Positions 21,848 through 36,189 of a DNA stretch of 64,000 bases are shown in pieces (the stretch's first letter is position 1; each line of letters starts with the position of its first letter). The notes under the pieces were generated by a model. The model searched no databases. It was not told the DNA's origin and worked only from the letters and a program-made list of their open reading frames with translations. The translations under genes were made by a program, and so were the position numbers. Source of the DNA: Pomacea canaliculata (Eukaryota; Mollusca; Gastropoda; Architaenioglossa; Ampullariidae); assembly GCF_003073045.1 (NCBI RefSeq), contig NC_037593.1:2223525-2287524 (forward strand), given 5' to 3'.

Positions 21848-22731
21848 CTCCAGTGTAAAGCTGTCGGACAGGTGGATGATAAACGAACTAGCCATCACTA
21901 GCAGCATCATGGTATTCTCCCATTACTACAAATGACAGAGTGGGCACGACTGCCTTCACCTGACTTGTCTCCCAGCAAAAACAAAAGAATTAGACTCTGT
22001 TTGTTTTGAAGTGTTGCCATGGAGTCAGTGATCTCTACTCACTGATCGTGCTCCTTCGCTGTGTTGCCAGTATAATTCAGTCCTCAATCCTTTCATTTAC
22101 ATTCATTTCTATTCTTTTAGTTTTGAGTAAACGTAAAATGGAAGGTCTGTATTCTGACCATGTTGTTAGCAAAACTAAAAATACCGTGATGTATGTAAAT
22201 ACACAAGTAAACAATGAACTGACAGCAACTGATTTGACCTGAAGATTAAAGTAAACACAATATAAAGGTGGATTGATAATCTGTTCTATTTCACTTTGTC
22301 AGTAAAACTGCGAATGAAAGAATAGATGAGAGACTGAACAGAAGAAAGAATGAAAGTCGATACATGAAAAAAAAAAATAAAAAAAGTTCTTTGTTTCTCC
22401 ACGTTTCGAGTCCATCCTTGTGATGTTGAGCATCCAGCCGACAGTCGCAACACGTTGTCAGCACTGAGATCATGGCAGACACACACACACACACACGCAC
22501 ACATTCACGCACGCTATTAAAATATGATTTAGGAAGAAAATGTATGCAACAATATTTACCAATACTCACTTATAGTCGCAACATTTTATGCAATGTAGAC
22601 ACAGGGTCAAAAGGTCATTGGAAAAAGATGATTATACACTCAGTGGTATACACAGCTTTATCTTCCGGGATCATGCATTTGCTTGTGTCTAATGTTGTTA
22701 CCTGTCACCTCCATACTGCTGACCTGTCAAC

Positions 22732-22900
22732 GGCCTCACAGGACAAAGAGAAGCGACTTGCAGCACGTGGTTGACAAACAAGAGGCACGTTGGCACAGGG
22801 TAAGACGACGACCACGACCTGTGTCCCACCAAAACTACGACCTTTGGCGACCTCCCCGCAAACCCAGCCTGTCCCCGTAAAAACCGGAAACTTGACCACC
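22732..22900 (+). pseudogene. Decayed B-like mature exon in the A2 unit
   Basis: Second copy of the fossil described at 19,823, shorter than the others. No signal exon accompanies it. Confidence 0.55.
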
Positions 22901-22977
22901 CTGGTCCGACTGGTCCGAGACAAGGCAAACGGCTTAATTTTCTGTCGGATTTGCATGAGACGTTTGTCTGTATGTCC

Positions 22978-23014
<37 letters not shown>

Positions 23015-23499
23015 TGAGAGAGAGAAGAAATAATTAATTGATTAGACCATCTACCCCTTTCAAGGGGAAGGTGATTTTACTCTACATAGATAAGGTCTGA
23101 AGTCATGAATGGCCTAAAGGCATCAATAAATACAAGATGGACAACCTGTCTATAATTGCATTAACACACTATCTTACAAACCAGTAAACAACACTCTTAT
23201 TCAACAAACATCCACAAGAGTTTCAAATGCGTTAAAAACAAATAAGGACAGGTTGAACAGGATTTTGTGCTTTGCGGTGTACACAACAATGCTAACCTGT
23301 AACCAGATGGCCGGCGTTGAAGCAGCAAAAGTGGACATTTCTCTTGGCGACTAGTGTCTGTTGAACAAACAAATATAAAATAAATGCATTGCTGACTGCT
23401 CGATATCACAAACAAAATGGACAGTTACGATCCCCAGCAACGGTGTTAGTCACGTGTCTTAGGGCTTAGGGACTGACACACTGACAGGCTGACCAACCT

Positions 23500-23645
23500 T
23501 CTCAGGAAGTGAAAAATGTATTTGAACGGCCAAACGACATTTTCATCCGCCTCCTGTTTACTCATGCGTCTTGTTTACAGTTTACTCCTGACTGTATCCG
23601 TCTTCCTCGTGTACGAGAAGTATAAAAGGGAGACAATCAGGTATA
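23500..23645 (+). promoter_or_regulatory. Proximal promoter of gene A3
   Basis: CGACATTTTCATCCGCCTCC block and TATAAAA at 23,621-23,627, 104 bases before the ATG. Confidence 0.85.
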
Positions 23646-23724
23646 TGTACAGTGTGATTGACGCCCTTGCCGGGTACCTGTGAAAGCGAACACTACACTG
23701 TAAACCTTCAGGCACCTGGTCAAC

Positions 23725-23900
23725 ATGCGGGGGAACCTGGTTGTTGTTGTTGCTGTGGTGCTGGTGTGTCAGCTCACGAACTCCATGGCCGATACAGGTA
23801 ACGGTGTTTGTTTTATGTTGTAATGGTCGGTTAATTGACTAATGTAGGTTGACAGGTTTTAACACAGGTGACACTTCAGTCGGTTAGTTCGAGTAGCATG

Positions 23901-23942
<42 letters not shown>

Positions 23943-25004
23943 AAACACATTTTGAAAAGTTGAGTTATAAAGCATTATTCCACCATTAAACGTTTGCTGA
24001 AAACGCGTAACGAAAAAAAAAAAAACAAAAAAAAAAAAACAACAACAACAAACTTTCGTTCAAGTCTATAAATAATGTAATCACTAAATATTTGGGAAAA
24101 TATCCAGTTTCAAAGAAAACTTTAGGATAAGAAAATTGATTGTATTCCTGAGACGATGTGTGCAGCCAGACATCAATATCAAGTCACGTGGCTGCTACAA
24201 AGTATCTCATTCTGTTTCCATATTATTTTGTTGACTGCTTGTCGTTGACCATCCACCTGTTGCCTCGCCACATGCTGTGGATCGAATCCCAGGAAGTTTT
24301 CCTTACATTTATAAGCATTAGAAAATTTCATTATTATAGCTGCATCATTCCCGATAATGATTCGTAAACAAATATTCCCAGGAAATGTTTTTTATTACTC
24401 GTAGTATAACCGTTAAAATAATTTAATTAAAAATAGAATAAAAGAAAGGAAGGAAAAGAAACCACAAAAGATTTGAATTTGCCGAGGGTATTTCTCGGTG
24501 ATGATGAGAGTTAAATGCGCTGCACACAAAATATCCAAACAAGCCGACAGTCAACCACACAACAAACATCAGCCTTTTCAAACAAACAACATATGAAACA
24601 TGAACTCTGTGTGTAGAAACATTGAACAAGATGGTAGAATATCTTTAAACTAGTCGTGGGTAATTCCGAGAGTGGAAATTCCTCTACCTTGGTTTCAATG
24701 TTCAAAAATCACTTGAAATGAAATGTCTACATCTGTATTCAATATTTTAGTTTCTGATCCACTTTTTTTTTTATTTTGAGCAGACACCAAAGACCAGAGC
24801 CTGTTGCATCTGCTGACTAAGCGAGAATCCATAAGCGAGAATCCAACTATTCCACCTCCTTTTTTCCCACTTCGAAGGCCTCCATTTACTATTGTAGAGT
24901 TTCGACCTACAAAACCTCCACTGTGCATGTGCCTCGGTGAATCGTGTCCCTGGTACTGCCGCCTCCCACGCCCACGTGACCCGATTCCGGACTGGATTAG
25001 GTAA
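23725..25004 (+). CDS. Peptide gene A3: CxC-x4-CxxxC precursor, 97 aa
   Basis: Exons 23725-23797 (24 codons plus one base) and 24784-25004, phase-1 intron of 986 bases. Signal MRGNLVVVVAVVLVCQL differs from A1 and A2. Spacer DTKDQSLLHLLTKR is kept. The mature part begins ESISENPTIPPPFFP, where AAGCGAGAATCC appears twice at the DNA level, and ends with LCMCLGESCPWYCRLPRPRD and PIPDWIR. The last cysteine is shifted by two residues (CPWYC instead of CPC), as in A4 (CPLEC), so A3 and A4 form a subgroup. Their introns also share a 0.6 kb segment absent from A1 and A2. Confidence 0.82.
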
Positions 25005-25634
25005 CTCCATTGTAAAACTGTAGGACAGGTGGAAATGATAAACAAACTAGCCATCACTAGCAGCATCATGGTATTCTCTCATTACTACAAATGACAGAGT
25101 GGAAACGACTGCCTTCACCTGACTTGTATACCAGCAAAGAAACAGAATTAGACTCCTTGTTTGTTTTGAAGTGTTGCCATGGAGTCAGTGAACTCTACTC
25201 ACTGATTGTGCTCCTTCGCTGTCCGCTGTGTTGCCAGCATAATTCCATCCTGAATCCTTTCATTTACATTCATTTCTATTCTTTTCGTTTTGTAAACGTA
25301 AAATGGAAGAAGGTCTGCATTCTGACCATGTTGTTAGCGAAAATAAAAATACCGTTATGGATGTAAATAAACAAGTAAACAATGAACTGACAGCAACTGA
25401 TCTGACCTGAAGATTAAAGTAAACAATATAAAGGTTGAATGAGAATCTGTTATATTTCACTTCCTCAGTAAAACTGCGAATGAAAGAACAGATGAGAGAC
25501 TGAACAGAAGAAAGAATGAAAGTCGATAAATGAAAAAAAACCAAAAACGTTCTTTGTTTCTCCACGTTTCGAGTCCATCCTGTGATGTTGAGCATCCAGC
25601 GACAGTCGCAACACTTCGTCAGCACTGAGATCAT

Positions 25635-25900
<266 letters not shown>

Positions 25901-26219
25901 CGCTATTAAAATATTATTTAGGAAGAAAATGTATGCAACAATATTTACCAATACTCACTTATAGTCGTAACATTTTATGATTTGTGCTTTGCGGTGTAAA
26001 CAACAATGCTAACCTGTAACCAGATGGCCGGCGTTGAAGCAGCAAAAGTGGACATTTCTCTTGGCGACTAGTGTCTGTTGAACAAACAAAAATAAAATAA
26101 ATGCATTGCTGACTGCTGGATATCACAAACAAAATGGACAGTTACGATCCCCAGCAACGGTGTTAGTCACGTGTCTTACGGCTTATGGACTGACACACTG
26201 ACAGGCTGACCAACCTTCT

Positions 26220-26360
26220 CAGGAAGTGAAAAATGTATTTGAACGGCCAAACGACATTTTCATCCGCATCCTGTTTACTCATGAGTCTTGTTTACAGTTT
26301 ACTCCTGACTGTATCCGTCTTCCTCGTGTACGAGAAGTATAAAAGGGAGACAATCAGGTG
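26220..26360 (+). promoter_or_regulatory. Proximal promoter of gene A4
   Basis: Same CGACATTTTCATCCGCATCC block and TATAAAA at 26,338-26,344, 104 bases before the ATG. Confidence 0.85.
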
Positions 26361-26441
26361 TATGTACAGTGTGATTGACGCCCTTGCCGGGTACCTGTGA
26401 GAGTGAGCACTACACTGTAAATCTTCAGACACCTGGTCAAC

Positions 26442-26616
26442 ATGCGGGGACACCTTCTGATTGTTGTTGTTGTGGTGGTGGTGTGTCAGCTCACAAACTC
26501 CATGGCCGATACAGGTAACGGTGTTTGTTTCATGTTGTAATGGTGGTTAATTGACTAATACAGGTTGACAGGTTTTAACACAGGTGATACTTTAGTAGGT
26601 TAGTTCGAGTAGCATG

Positions 26617-26655
<39 letters not shown>

Positions 26656-27691
26656 CCAACAACAAAAAAACACATTTTGAAAAGTTAATTTATAGAGCAT
26701 TATTCCACCATTAAACGTTTGCTGAAAACGCTTAACGAAAAAAAAAAAGAAACAACAACAAACTTTCGTTCAAGTCTATAAATAATATAATCACTAAATA
26801 TTTGGGAAAATATTAATAAACAGGTTCAAAGAGAAATATAATTGTATTCCTGAGACGATGTGTGCAGCCAGACATCAATATCAAGTCAGGTGTCTGCTAC
26901 AAAGTATCTCATTCTGTTTCCATATTATTTTGTTGACTGCTTGTCGTTGACCATCCACCTGTTGCCTCGCCACATGCTGTGGATCGAATCCCACGCGTGT
27001 TTTTGTTACATTTATAAGTATAAGAAAATCTCATTATTGTAGCTGCATCATTCCCGATAATGATTCGTAAACAAATATTCCCAGGAAATGTTTTTATCAC
27101 TCATAGTATAACCGTTAAAACAATTTAAAAATATAATTAAAGAAAGGAAGGAAAAAAACCCCAAAAGATTTAAATTTGCCGAGGGTATTTATCTGTGATG
27201 ATGCGAGTTGAATGCGCTGCACACAAAATATCAGAACAAGCCGACAGTCAACCAAACAGCAAACATCAGTCTTTGCAAACAGACAAAATATTAAACATAA
27301 ACTCTGTGTGTAGAAACATTGAACAGTATGGTAGAATCACTTTCAATTAGTCTTGGTAATTCGAGAGTGGAAATTCCTCTACCTTGGTTTCACTGTTGGA
27401 AAATCACTTGAAATTAAATGTCTACATCTGTATTCAATATTTTAGTTTCTGATCCACGTTTTTTTTTTATTTTGAGCAGACACCAAAGACCAGAGCCTGC
27501 TGCATCTGCTGACTAAGCGAGAATCCCTGTTTCCAACTATTCCACCTCCTTTTTTTCCACGTCGATGGCCTCCATCTCCAACTTCATGGTTTCTACCTAC
27601 AAAACGTCCAGTGTGCATGTGCGTCCTTGAATCGTGCCCCCTGGAATGCCTACCACGCCCACCTGCTCCGATTCTGGACCCCACTTGGTAA
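26442..27691 (+). CDS. Peptide gene A4: CxC-x4-CxxxC precursor, 94 aa
   Basis: Exons 26442-26514 (24 codons plus one base) and 27480-27691, phase-1 intron of 965 bases. Signal [17 protein letters not shown], spacer DTKDQSLLHLLTKR. The mature region starts ESLFPTIPPPFFPRRWPPS and reaches FLPTKR, a second dibasic site, directly before PVCMCVLESCPLECLPRP and the tail PAPILDPTW. If both KR sites are used, the precursor would give a Pro-rich peptide and a separate four-cysteine peptide (inference). Promoter and 5' flank match A3 closely. Confidence 0.82.
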
Positions 27692-28332
27692 CTCCAGTGT
27701 AAATCGGTCGGACAGGTGGATGATAAACGAACTAGCCATCACTAGCAGCATCATGGTATTCTCCCATTACTACAAATGACAGAGTGGAAACGACTGCCTT
27801 CACCTGACTTGTCTGCCAGCAAAAACAAAAGAATTAGAATCGCTGTTTGTTTTGAAGTGTTGCCATGGAGTCAGTGAACTCTACTCACTGATTGTGCTCC
27901 TTCGCTGTCAGCTGTGCTGCCAGTATAATTCAGTCCTCAATCCTTATATTTAAATTCATTTTTATTCTTTTAGTTTTGTGTAAACTTAAAATGGAAGAAG
28001 GTCTGCATTTTTAGTATGTTGTTAGCAATAATAAAAATACCGTTGTGGTTGTAAATACAAAAGTAAACAATGAACTGACAGCAACTCATCTGACCTGAAG
28101 ATTAAAGTAAACAATATAAATATTGAATTACAATCTGTTATATTTCACTTCGTCAGTAAAACTGCGAATGAAAGAATAGATGAGAGACTGAACAGAAGAA
28201 AGAATGAAAGTCGTTACATTAAAAAAACAAAACAAAAAAAAAAAGTTCTTTGTTTCTCCACGTTTCGTGTCCATCCTTGTGATGTTGAGCATCCAGCGGC
28301 AGTCGCAGCAAGTTGTCAGCACTGAGATCATG

Positions 28333-28455
28333 GCACACACACACACATACACTCACACAGACACACACACACACGCGCACACACAGACTTACACACACGC
28401 GCACTAGAACACACACACACGCACACACACATACTCACATACACATACACATGAC
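28333..28455. repeat. CA-rich microsatellite
   Basis: Imperfect CA array downstream of A4. Confidence 0.9.
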
Positions 28456-28483
28456 CTATCACCTCCATACTGCTGACCTGTCA

Positions 28484-28682
28484 ACGGCCTCACAGGACAA
28501 AGAGAAGCGACATACAGCACGTGGTTGACAAACAAGAGGCACGTGGCGTTGTTCCTAGTCTCTGGGTAAGACGACGACCACGACCTGTGTCATCACCAAA
28601 ACTACGACCTTTGGCCACCGGCACCTCGCCCACCTCTCTGCAAACCCAAACCTGTCCCCGTAAAATCTCTGTCCATGAAAAC
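28484..28682 (+). pseudogene. Decayed B-like mature exon in the A4 unit
   Basis: Third copy of the fossil. The Arg/Pro-coding part (RRRPRPVSSPKLRP when read locally) is still recognisable, but no signal exon was found and the relic is broken. Confidence 0.55.
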
Positions 28683-28734
28683 TAGAAACTTGGCCACCCT
28701 GGTCCGACTGGCGATGTTAACAGTTGTGCACTAC

Positions 28735-28825
28735 TGACATGAGGTGCTAGACACCAAACTTTTCTGGATCTCAGTTCGAACACCGGCGCTGTAACCACTC
28801 GGCTATGTACCTCCACTGTACATGT
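28735..28825 (-). repeat. tRNA-derived SINE head, relic
   Basis: On the minus strand a pol III A-box-like TAGCCGAGTGG (28,796-28,806) is followed about 15 bases on by a B-box-like GTTCGAACTGA (28,771-28,781). The spacing and sequence suit a tRNA-derived SINE. It does not fold into a complete tRNA by eye. Confidence 0.5.
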
Positions 28826-28967
28826 ATACTGTCCGGTCACATTCACACAGTTCCTTGGACACAATTTCTGATTGACAATCTCATTGATAACAATCATGAA
28901 ACCTCTTTTATAAAGACGAAAGAAAGACGTCTGCGAGCCCAACCCCTTGTCTCTGCCAGACATGTGC

Positions 28968-29003
<36 letters not shown>

Positions 29004-29139
29004 ACACAACAACAACAACTGACAGACGAGCAGTTGGTGCCTCCTGTTGTGACGCGGTTCTTGACTAAACCAACAATCTCTCCTGAAGGGACTGACACGC
29101 TGACAAGGTGACCCACTTCTTTAGGAAGTAAAAAATGTA

Positions 29140-29250
29140 TTTTAACGGACAAACGACATTTTCATCCTGTTTACTCATGCGTCTTGTTGTCCCCTGACTG
29201 TATCCGTCTTCCTCGTGTACGAGAAGTATAAAAGGGAGACAATCAGGTGT
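29140..29250 (+). promoter_or_regulatory. Proximal promoter of gene A5
   Basis: CGACATTTTCATCC block and TATAAAA at 29,227-29,233, 102 bases before the ATG. Confidence 0.85.
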
Positions 29251-29328
29251 GTGTACAGCTTGATTGACTCCCTTGCCGTACCTGTGAGAGCGAGCACTAC
29301 ACTGTAAAGCTTCAGACACCTGGTCAAC

Positions 29329-30303
29329 ATGCGGGGACACCTTCTGATTGTTGTGGTGGTTGTGGTGGTGGTGTGTCAGCTCACGAACTCCATGGCCGAT
29401 ACAGGTAACGGTGTTTGCTTCATGTTGTAATGGTGGTTAATTGACTAATGTAGGTTGACAGGTTTTAACATAGCTTGACACATTTGTTTACACATTAATA
29501 GGTTATTTCAAGTAGCATGCAAACAACAACAACAACAGCAACAACAGCAACAATTTTTAAAAGTTTATTTATAGAGCATTTTTCACCATCATTGGTTAGC
29601 TGAAAGCGCTTCATGTATAAATCTTAACACCTTTTCTTTAAATTTCTTTAAAATAATATAAATACTAAATATTTTTGATAAAACAAATCCTTATTTTGTG
29701 AACCTTACCTCATGCATGTGATTTCTTTCAAACTTACATTAAACACACTACGGAAATCTGACTATTGTAGTCAGGTCGTTCCGAATAATGATTTGGAAAC
29801 AAATATTCACATGAAATGTTTTTTAATCACTCGTGATATAATAAAAGAAAAAAAATTTATTCCTGTTATGAAGCACTGCACATGAAAGATTAAAAGAAGC
29901 CGAAATTTAGAAATACAAAATATAAAACCTTGAGCACACGGACAACAATATATCAAACACGAAGCAAGTGTGCGGTTATTATTAATAATATCATAAAATA
30001 ATATTATAGACTATTTTTAATTCGTTCTCGAATTCTAAAAATTCATCTACCTAGCTTCAACTAAACTAACTTACCCTCACAATGCGGTTGAATGTATACA
30101 TTCGTGTTTAATATCTTGGTTTCTGATACCTATTTTGTTTATTTCTAGCAGAGGTCAGAGGTCAGAGCCTGTTGCATCTGTTGACTAAGCGACAAGCCCA
30201 GTTGTTACCGCTTGCAACTGACAGATTTCCAGTCTGTTGGTGTTTCACGTACCCGTGTGACTGCTACCCGTCACCTCCACGATTCCCTCCTGTGCTTGTG
30301 TAG
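29329..30303 (+). CDS. Peptide gene A5: CxC-x4-CxC precursor, 75 aa
   Basis: Exons 29329-29404 (signal identical to A1) and 30152-30303 (stop TAG), phase-1 intron of 747 bases. The acceptor reads TTCTAGCAG, so an alternative AG three bases earlier would add one residue. Spacer EVRGQSLLHLLTKR has diverged at its start. The mature peptide begins with Gln (QAQLLPLATDRFP), which could form pyroglutamate, then VCWCFTYPCDCYP and a SPPRFPPVLV tail. The cysteine framework CWC-FTYP-CDC fits the family. Most diverged of the A set in its mature exon, though its promoter and signal are standard. Confidence 0.82.
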
Positions 30304-30309
30304 CAGCTT

Positions 30310-31270
30310 TGCCAGTCTGTCCTGCATGTGGATGATAAACAAACCGTGTATGACGAGCATCATCATGATAGTATTTTACTCAAAAAGAAACGATGAAATA
30401 ATTACCTTCTCCTGACTTGTTTGTCAACATGAATTTAACGGTCAGAATGGTTGTTTACTTCAAAGTATCAACTGACTGAGCTCTTTGCCAGAGACTTGCT
30501 CCTCCAGTATCATTCAGTCCTCAATCCTCCAATTCACACACCTTTATATTTGTTCAGCCTCTTGTAACCTAAAGTGAAAGAAACATTCTTATCAATAATA
30601 CAAATATTTGTGACAGATATCTGTAAATATGTAACGAGACAAACAAACAAAATACACACTGACTGTAACTGACTTTTCCTATGGATTCAAGAATAAAAAC
30701 CCAACAAAGGTTGATTAATGATCATTAATTGCAGTTCGTCAGTGAATGACTGTTTGAAAAAATGCATGAGAGAGAGATGGAGAGAGAGAGAGAGAGCAAT
30801 AAGCAAAGTAAAGAAAAGTCGAAAAAAGTCTTTGGTGGCAATAATTATTCTTACAAAACATAAAGAAGGAATAAACTTGATGGCTCAGATGTCGTATACA
30901 CATACATCACAAACTGTCACAGTTCTCATTGCCGTGTTTAAACTTCATACAGCCTGTCTCTGTCTCTCTCTCTCTCTAACACACACACACTTTACCTTTG
31001 TGAATGACAATTTTATTCAATCTAGACACTTCTTAAAATACTTTCCATCCTTATTTACACCTTAGTTTGCGTGTAATATTCCAGTTAACTATAAACCATG
31101 TAAACAATACAAAATACTGAATAAATGATATAAGATAATTACTGTCTTAGTATGTTGGTATGGTGTGGACCCAGAGCTAGAGGACTGATATAAACTTTAT
31201 CAAAAATCAACATAAATATAGGGGAGATGAACATGTGTGGCATTTTGTTTTCATCTACCTGATGTCGAAA
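30310..31270. repeat. A5 downstream flank and unit-spacer repeat, copy 2
   Basis: 30,808-31,270 is a diverged copy of 20,342-20,800, including the AAGTCGAAAAAAGTCTTTGG stretch. It marks the right end of the A array, as if another unit once followed. No gene seen. Confidence 0.75.
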
Positions 31271-31597
31271 GCCACCTTAGAGGATGGGATTCCACCCTGG
31301 GGTAAGTAGGGGATCATCATCATTCTTCGCTCATTTTCTGAGTGCCCATGGATCCAAAAGCCATTACTTACATTAGATGCACAAAATCAGCAGATGAAAA
31401 GGACTATATTTGTGATACAACTAATTTAGAAGACCCTGAGAAAAACATAACATCATAGCACAATCAAGGCAAAAGGCACTACTTGTTTATGGTGTAATGT
31501 TTTACATGTGTGATTGGGTTTGGTGAAGTGTGTCAGAACTGTGCTTACAAATATCTACACGTGTAAATATCGATGTGTTTACAAACATGCTGCATGT

Positions 31598-32130
31598 GTT
31601 ATCAATGATGGTCGTCAACACCAGAACAGCAACCACACGATTTCCCAGATGACCCCTGGCCTGACCCTGCTCATACACACCAGGGGTCACGTGATCAGTT
31701 ACAGAAAGCAGACTGCTGCTGTAACATAGAATACTCATGATATTTGTGAATTCAAGTACAACAGCTCGTTATATAGAGATGTACTTTACAATCATCATTG
31801 CGCGGGAGGGTCCTGTACACATTCAGAATGAATTATTTGTTACGACTGTCTAGTGTCGGCAACAGGATACAAGGCACGACATCCCCAAACACCGATTAGT
31901 TAAGGATAAATAATGAGTACGAAACCAAACTTCACAATTTTTTATGCATAAATTAGCGAAATGTGCTTCGTTACTCGCCCAGGTATGCAAAGCAGGCTTC
32001 AGCTGTTAGGCAACAGATTTATCTGCCCCTGACATCATCACCGGGAGGAAGACGGATGCAGAGCGGGATGACCTCGACCCACAGGACAATCCAGGATGCA
32101 GGTGAGACAGTTGATTGGCTGTGACAGTGC
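31598..32130 (-). pseudogene. Decayed D3-like peptide gene
   Basis: The upstream region 31,975-32,130 (GCCCAGGTATGCAAAGCAGG, GAGGAAGACGGATGCAGAG, GTTGATTGGCTG) matches that of D3, and a degraded valine-rich signal exon is recognisable at about 31,598-31,665 on the minus strand. No second coding exon could be identified. It is a broken relic. Confidence 0.5.
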
Positions 32131-32716
32131 TAGTTGAATGTTTACTCCTTTGTTTGCCCAGTAAAACATTCTCCGGGGTGCGAGACGTGGCGAGGACTTG
32201 TCTCTGAGTCCAAACTGAGGTGTGAGGCATGGAGGTGTTGGGCATGGAGGTGTGAGGTGTGAGGCATGCACGGGTGTCCTCCAACAGTCAAGCGCCACCC
32301 GGCGCGTGTGGGGAACACGGACACCTTGTTAATGTCAACCTCGTCTTCAACTTCAAAGTTCACAAAGACAACTTCGTGATCGTTGAGCCTGCTGTGTACA
32401 CAAGCAGTCACGTGGTGTAGTTTCTTCTGAGGATGGAGAACATGCAATGGTATAGGCATGAACAGAGGGGAACGCACACACCAACACATCCAACAACAGC
32501 AAACACACCCACAGACAAAACACAGACGTGCGCCACACACTTACAGTATTTACATACATACACAACAACTCTGATGACCAGCAACACAGACAATGAGAGA
32601 CAGAAATAATAAATACAAATATACTGACAAACAGAATGACCGAGCCAGCTGGAGCTAGCATGGCTATAATAGTTATCTGAATATCTGAGTTTACAGAAAA
32701 TACATCGCACACGAAC

Positions 32717-32889
<173 letters not shown>

Positions 32890-33529
32890 AACGCACACAA
32901 TTTCTAGCAGGTATGGACTTTTACTTTAGTCAGGAAGTCACCTTCTGTGGTAATAAAATTACCAAAATAATTTACTTTCCTTCCATTTGTAAACAACCAT
33001 TTTAATTGAAACACAATTTGTAAACAATTACACAAGGTGTGTGTGTGTGAGAGAGAGAGAGAGGGGGAGAGAGAAAATGAGCATACTACATATAATTATA
33101 AATAAATATAAATGTCAAACCCATTGTCCTAAACAATAATAAATTATTCGCTGGCTGTCAGCTGTATAGTCACGTGGACAACCAGATTTTACAGAGAGCA
33201 CAACTTTGTCATTTAATGATATCCGACATTTGTCTAGTTTCCTCATTCTTGACTTCCTGTCAGACAGGTATACATACTGTCGACACAATTATTAACACAA
33301 AAACAATCTATACACGGGTAAAGTTTCTAATACGATTGTGTACACGAGTTCCTAAGATATATTCTTATATTAAACAGTAAAGATGTATTAATGAGTATTA
33401 TGATGTGATAAGGGTTAGACAATTTCAATTCTGCCGGTTCCCAGACAATCGCATTATTTTGTAACTAATAATTAAATAAAATTAAAAAACAATTTAACAT
33501 AAATAACACTTTATTTATCCCAAAGGGTG

Positions 33530-34080
33530 ACTAGCAGCAGCTCTATGGGAAAGTAAATGTCAGAACCACACAGGACAACAACAACCAACAATGCCATAAC
33601 AACTACTACACCAAACAGACCCTCGTACAACCATGAGTTCCACTCAAACATGATTTGCACTAAGTAGAGTTCACAAGGGCAACCTGAGTCTGCTGGTTGT
33701 ACATACAGGGCCGCCGAGAGCCAGCCCGGGCCCCGGGACAGACGACCTCTCCGGGCCCCTTGTACTTGTAATCGTAAATTATTTTCCCAGTATATAATGT
33801 ATGTTTACAATTCGAATCTCAATATCTACACTCAAACTCAACTTCTGCGTGTGTAATGCTTGGGTGTTCTGTCCTTAGACCTTTCTTTAAAAGAAAAAGA
33901 AAAGGAGAAGAAGAAAAAAAAATCCACTGACCAAGGCCGGGCCCACTTGACAGCCGCGGGCCCGGGTACACCAGACCCCCCTGTCCCCCCCCTCTCGTCA
34001 GGCCTGTGTACATACGGGTACAGGGTGGACCTGACATTGAGACCTCTACCTAGTATGTGACCACTAACCTGTAAGCTTAT
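33530..34080. repeat. Diverged copy of the B-block head, interrupted by a MITE
   Basis: Sequence such as GACCCTCGTACAACC and GTACATACGGGTACAG aligns to 40,845-41,075 and 50,135-50,385, the 5' flanks of B2 and B3. This shows that B1 belongs to the same duplicated lineage. Confidence 0.7.
33716..34006. mobile_element. hAT-type MITE, 291 bp, with 8-bp target duplication
   Basis: Imperfect inverted ends (CAGGGCCGCCGAGAG; complement of CTCTCGTCAGGCCTG) are flanked by TGTACATA at 33,708-33,715 and 34,007-34,014. The B2 and B3 flanks keep the uninterrupted site GGTTGTACATACGGGTACAG near 41,000 and 50,310, so the insertion and its 8-bp duplication are directly visible. Near-identical to 19,319-19,616. 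Non-coding. Confidence 0.9.
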
Positions 34081-34337
34081 CAATATATGTGAAATAAATA
34101 AAAAATAATGATGATGATTTATACAGCACTTGACATCACCATCAAAGATTCAAAGTGTTGACAAAAAAGTTTACTGATTAATACAGAGGTGTGTGTTTAT
34201 TTGTTCGAGAGAGGAAGAAAAAAAGAAACAAACACACGTGGTGCATTTATTTGTCGAAACTAAAAAACTTAGCATCCTGTTCGTGCTAAGTGCTCAGTCT
34301 TTACTCACACATCCGGGTTCCTAGCTCAGCACAGCGA

Positions 34338-34394
34338 TATAAGGCTGAGAAACCATCGTGTTGGCCATTGCTGCAAGACCTTCAGCACGAATCA
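34338..34394 (+). promoter_or_regulatory. TATA box and 5' UTR exon of gene B1
   Basis: TATAAGG at 34,338-34,344 within GCGATATAAGGC; the UTR exon ends at 34,394 before GTGAGT. The same GCGATATAAGGCCGAGACAAC arrangement precedes B2 and B3. Confidence 0.8.
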
Positions 34395-35362
34395 GTGAGT
34401 AATTAATTCTGTCATTGTATGATCAGTTTTGTTTTCGGAAAACATTTAAATTTCGTGAAAGTTTCTGAATTTTAGTTGCTAGTCTGAGTTGTTTGAATCT
34501 TATGTAACTGTAGTCATACACAATGCGACAATAAGCTTCGGAGAGAAGTGTATGTGAAAACTTGTCCGCCAAGTAATTCAAGGATTGTTTTTATGATCAT
34601 AAGAAATTCACCTAAAGGTTAAAATTCTTTACTAATATGGTCCAAACACTTGCTGGTTAGGTTTACAAACAATTTATGAGCCACTCAAATAGCAAAGATA
34701 CTTAACCGACCGATGGTAGCAATGAAGAATCAAGTTGAACCCTACAACTTCAACAAAAATGTTTCAAAACGATGAAACAAGGAGAAATTGGTGGAAAGTA
34801 AAATTTATTTACATTGATCTAATGATGTTTCTTAAACAATAATTAAACAACAAAATGTTTATAAATTCGAAAACAAACTGAGCAAACGGGAAAAACCTCA
34901 AAAGGCACATCTCAGTTGTGAGATAAACATTTGTATTGTGTTTGCTACTTTCAGATTAGGAATGTCATAAAACACTATGTGCAAACCAGTTCGTTATATT
35001 TTTCTAGTTTATTTGTTTGTTCTAAAATTTGTTGTGTTGGCATCTATTGCACTTATTATGTTCCCATTATCGGCTGTTACCACGAGTGAGGTAGGTAGGC
35101 GACAAATACAATATTTGTGTTTAAGTTTCTTCATTCGCGCTCAAACACACAGCAATAATTAAATATTAAACAGGAAATAAGAAAGGACAAGAAAAAGCCA
35201 GAAAAAGATGAAGGGAAAGAGGTGCAGTGTGTGGGTATGATGATCAGTGTAAACAAAACTTAGCTTAATACCCGCACAGTGCATTTCCACCCCATATTAT
35301 ATGCTTCTAATAATTTATAAAAATTATTCAGATTAAGAAGTTCTTGCAGGTGTCCTGTCATC

Positions 35363-36184
<822 letters not shown>

Positions 36185-36189
36185 GGTCC

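Noticed and set aside
34977-35162. 61-codon hydrophobic frame with a signal-like start
   Set aside because: It lies in the first intron of B1, with no splice context, spacer or partner exon.
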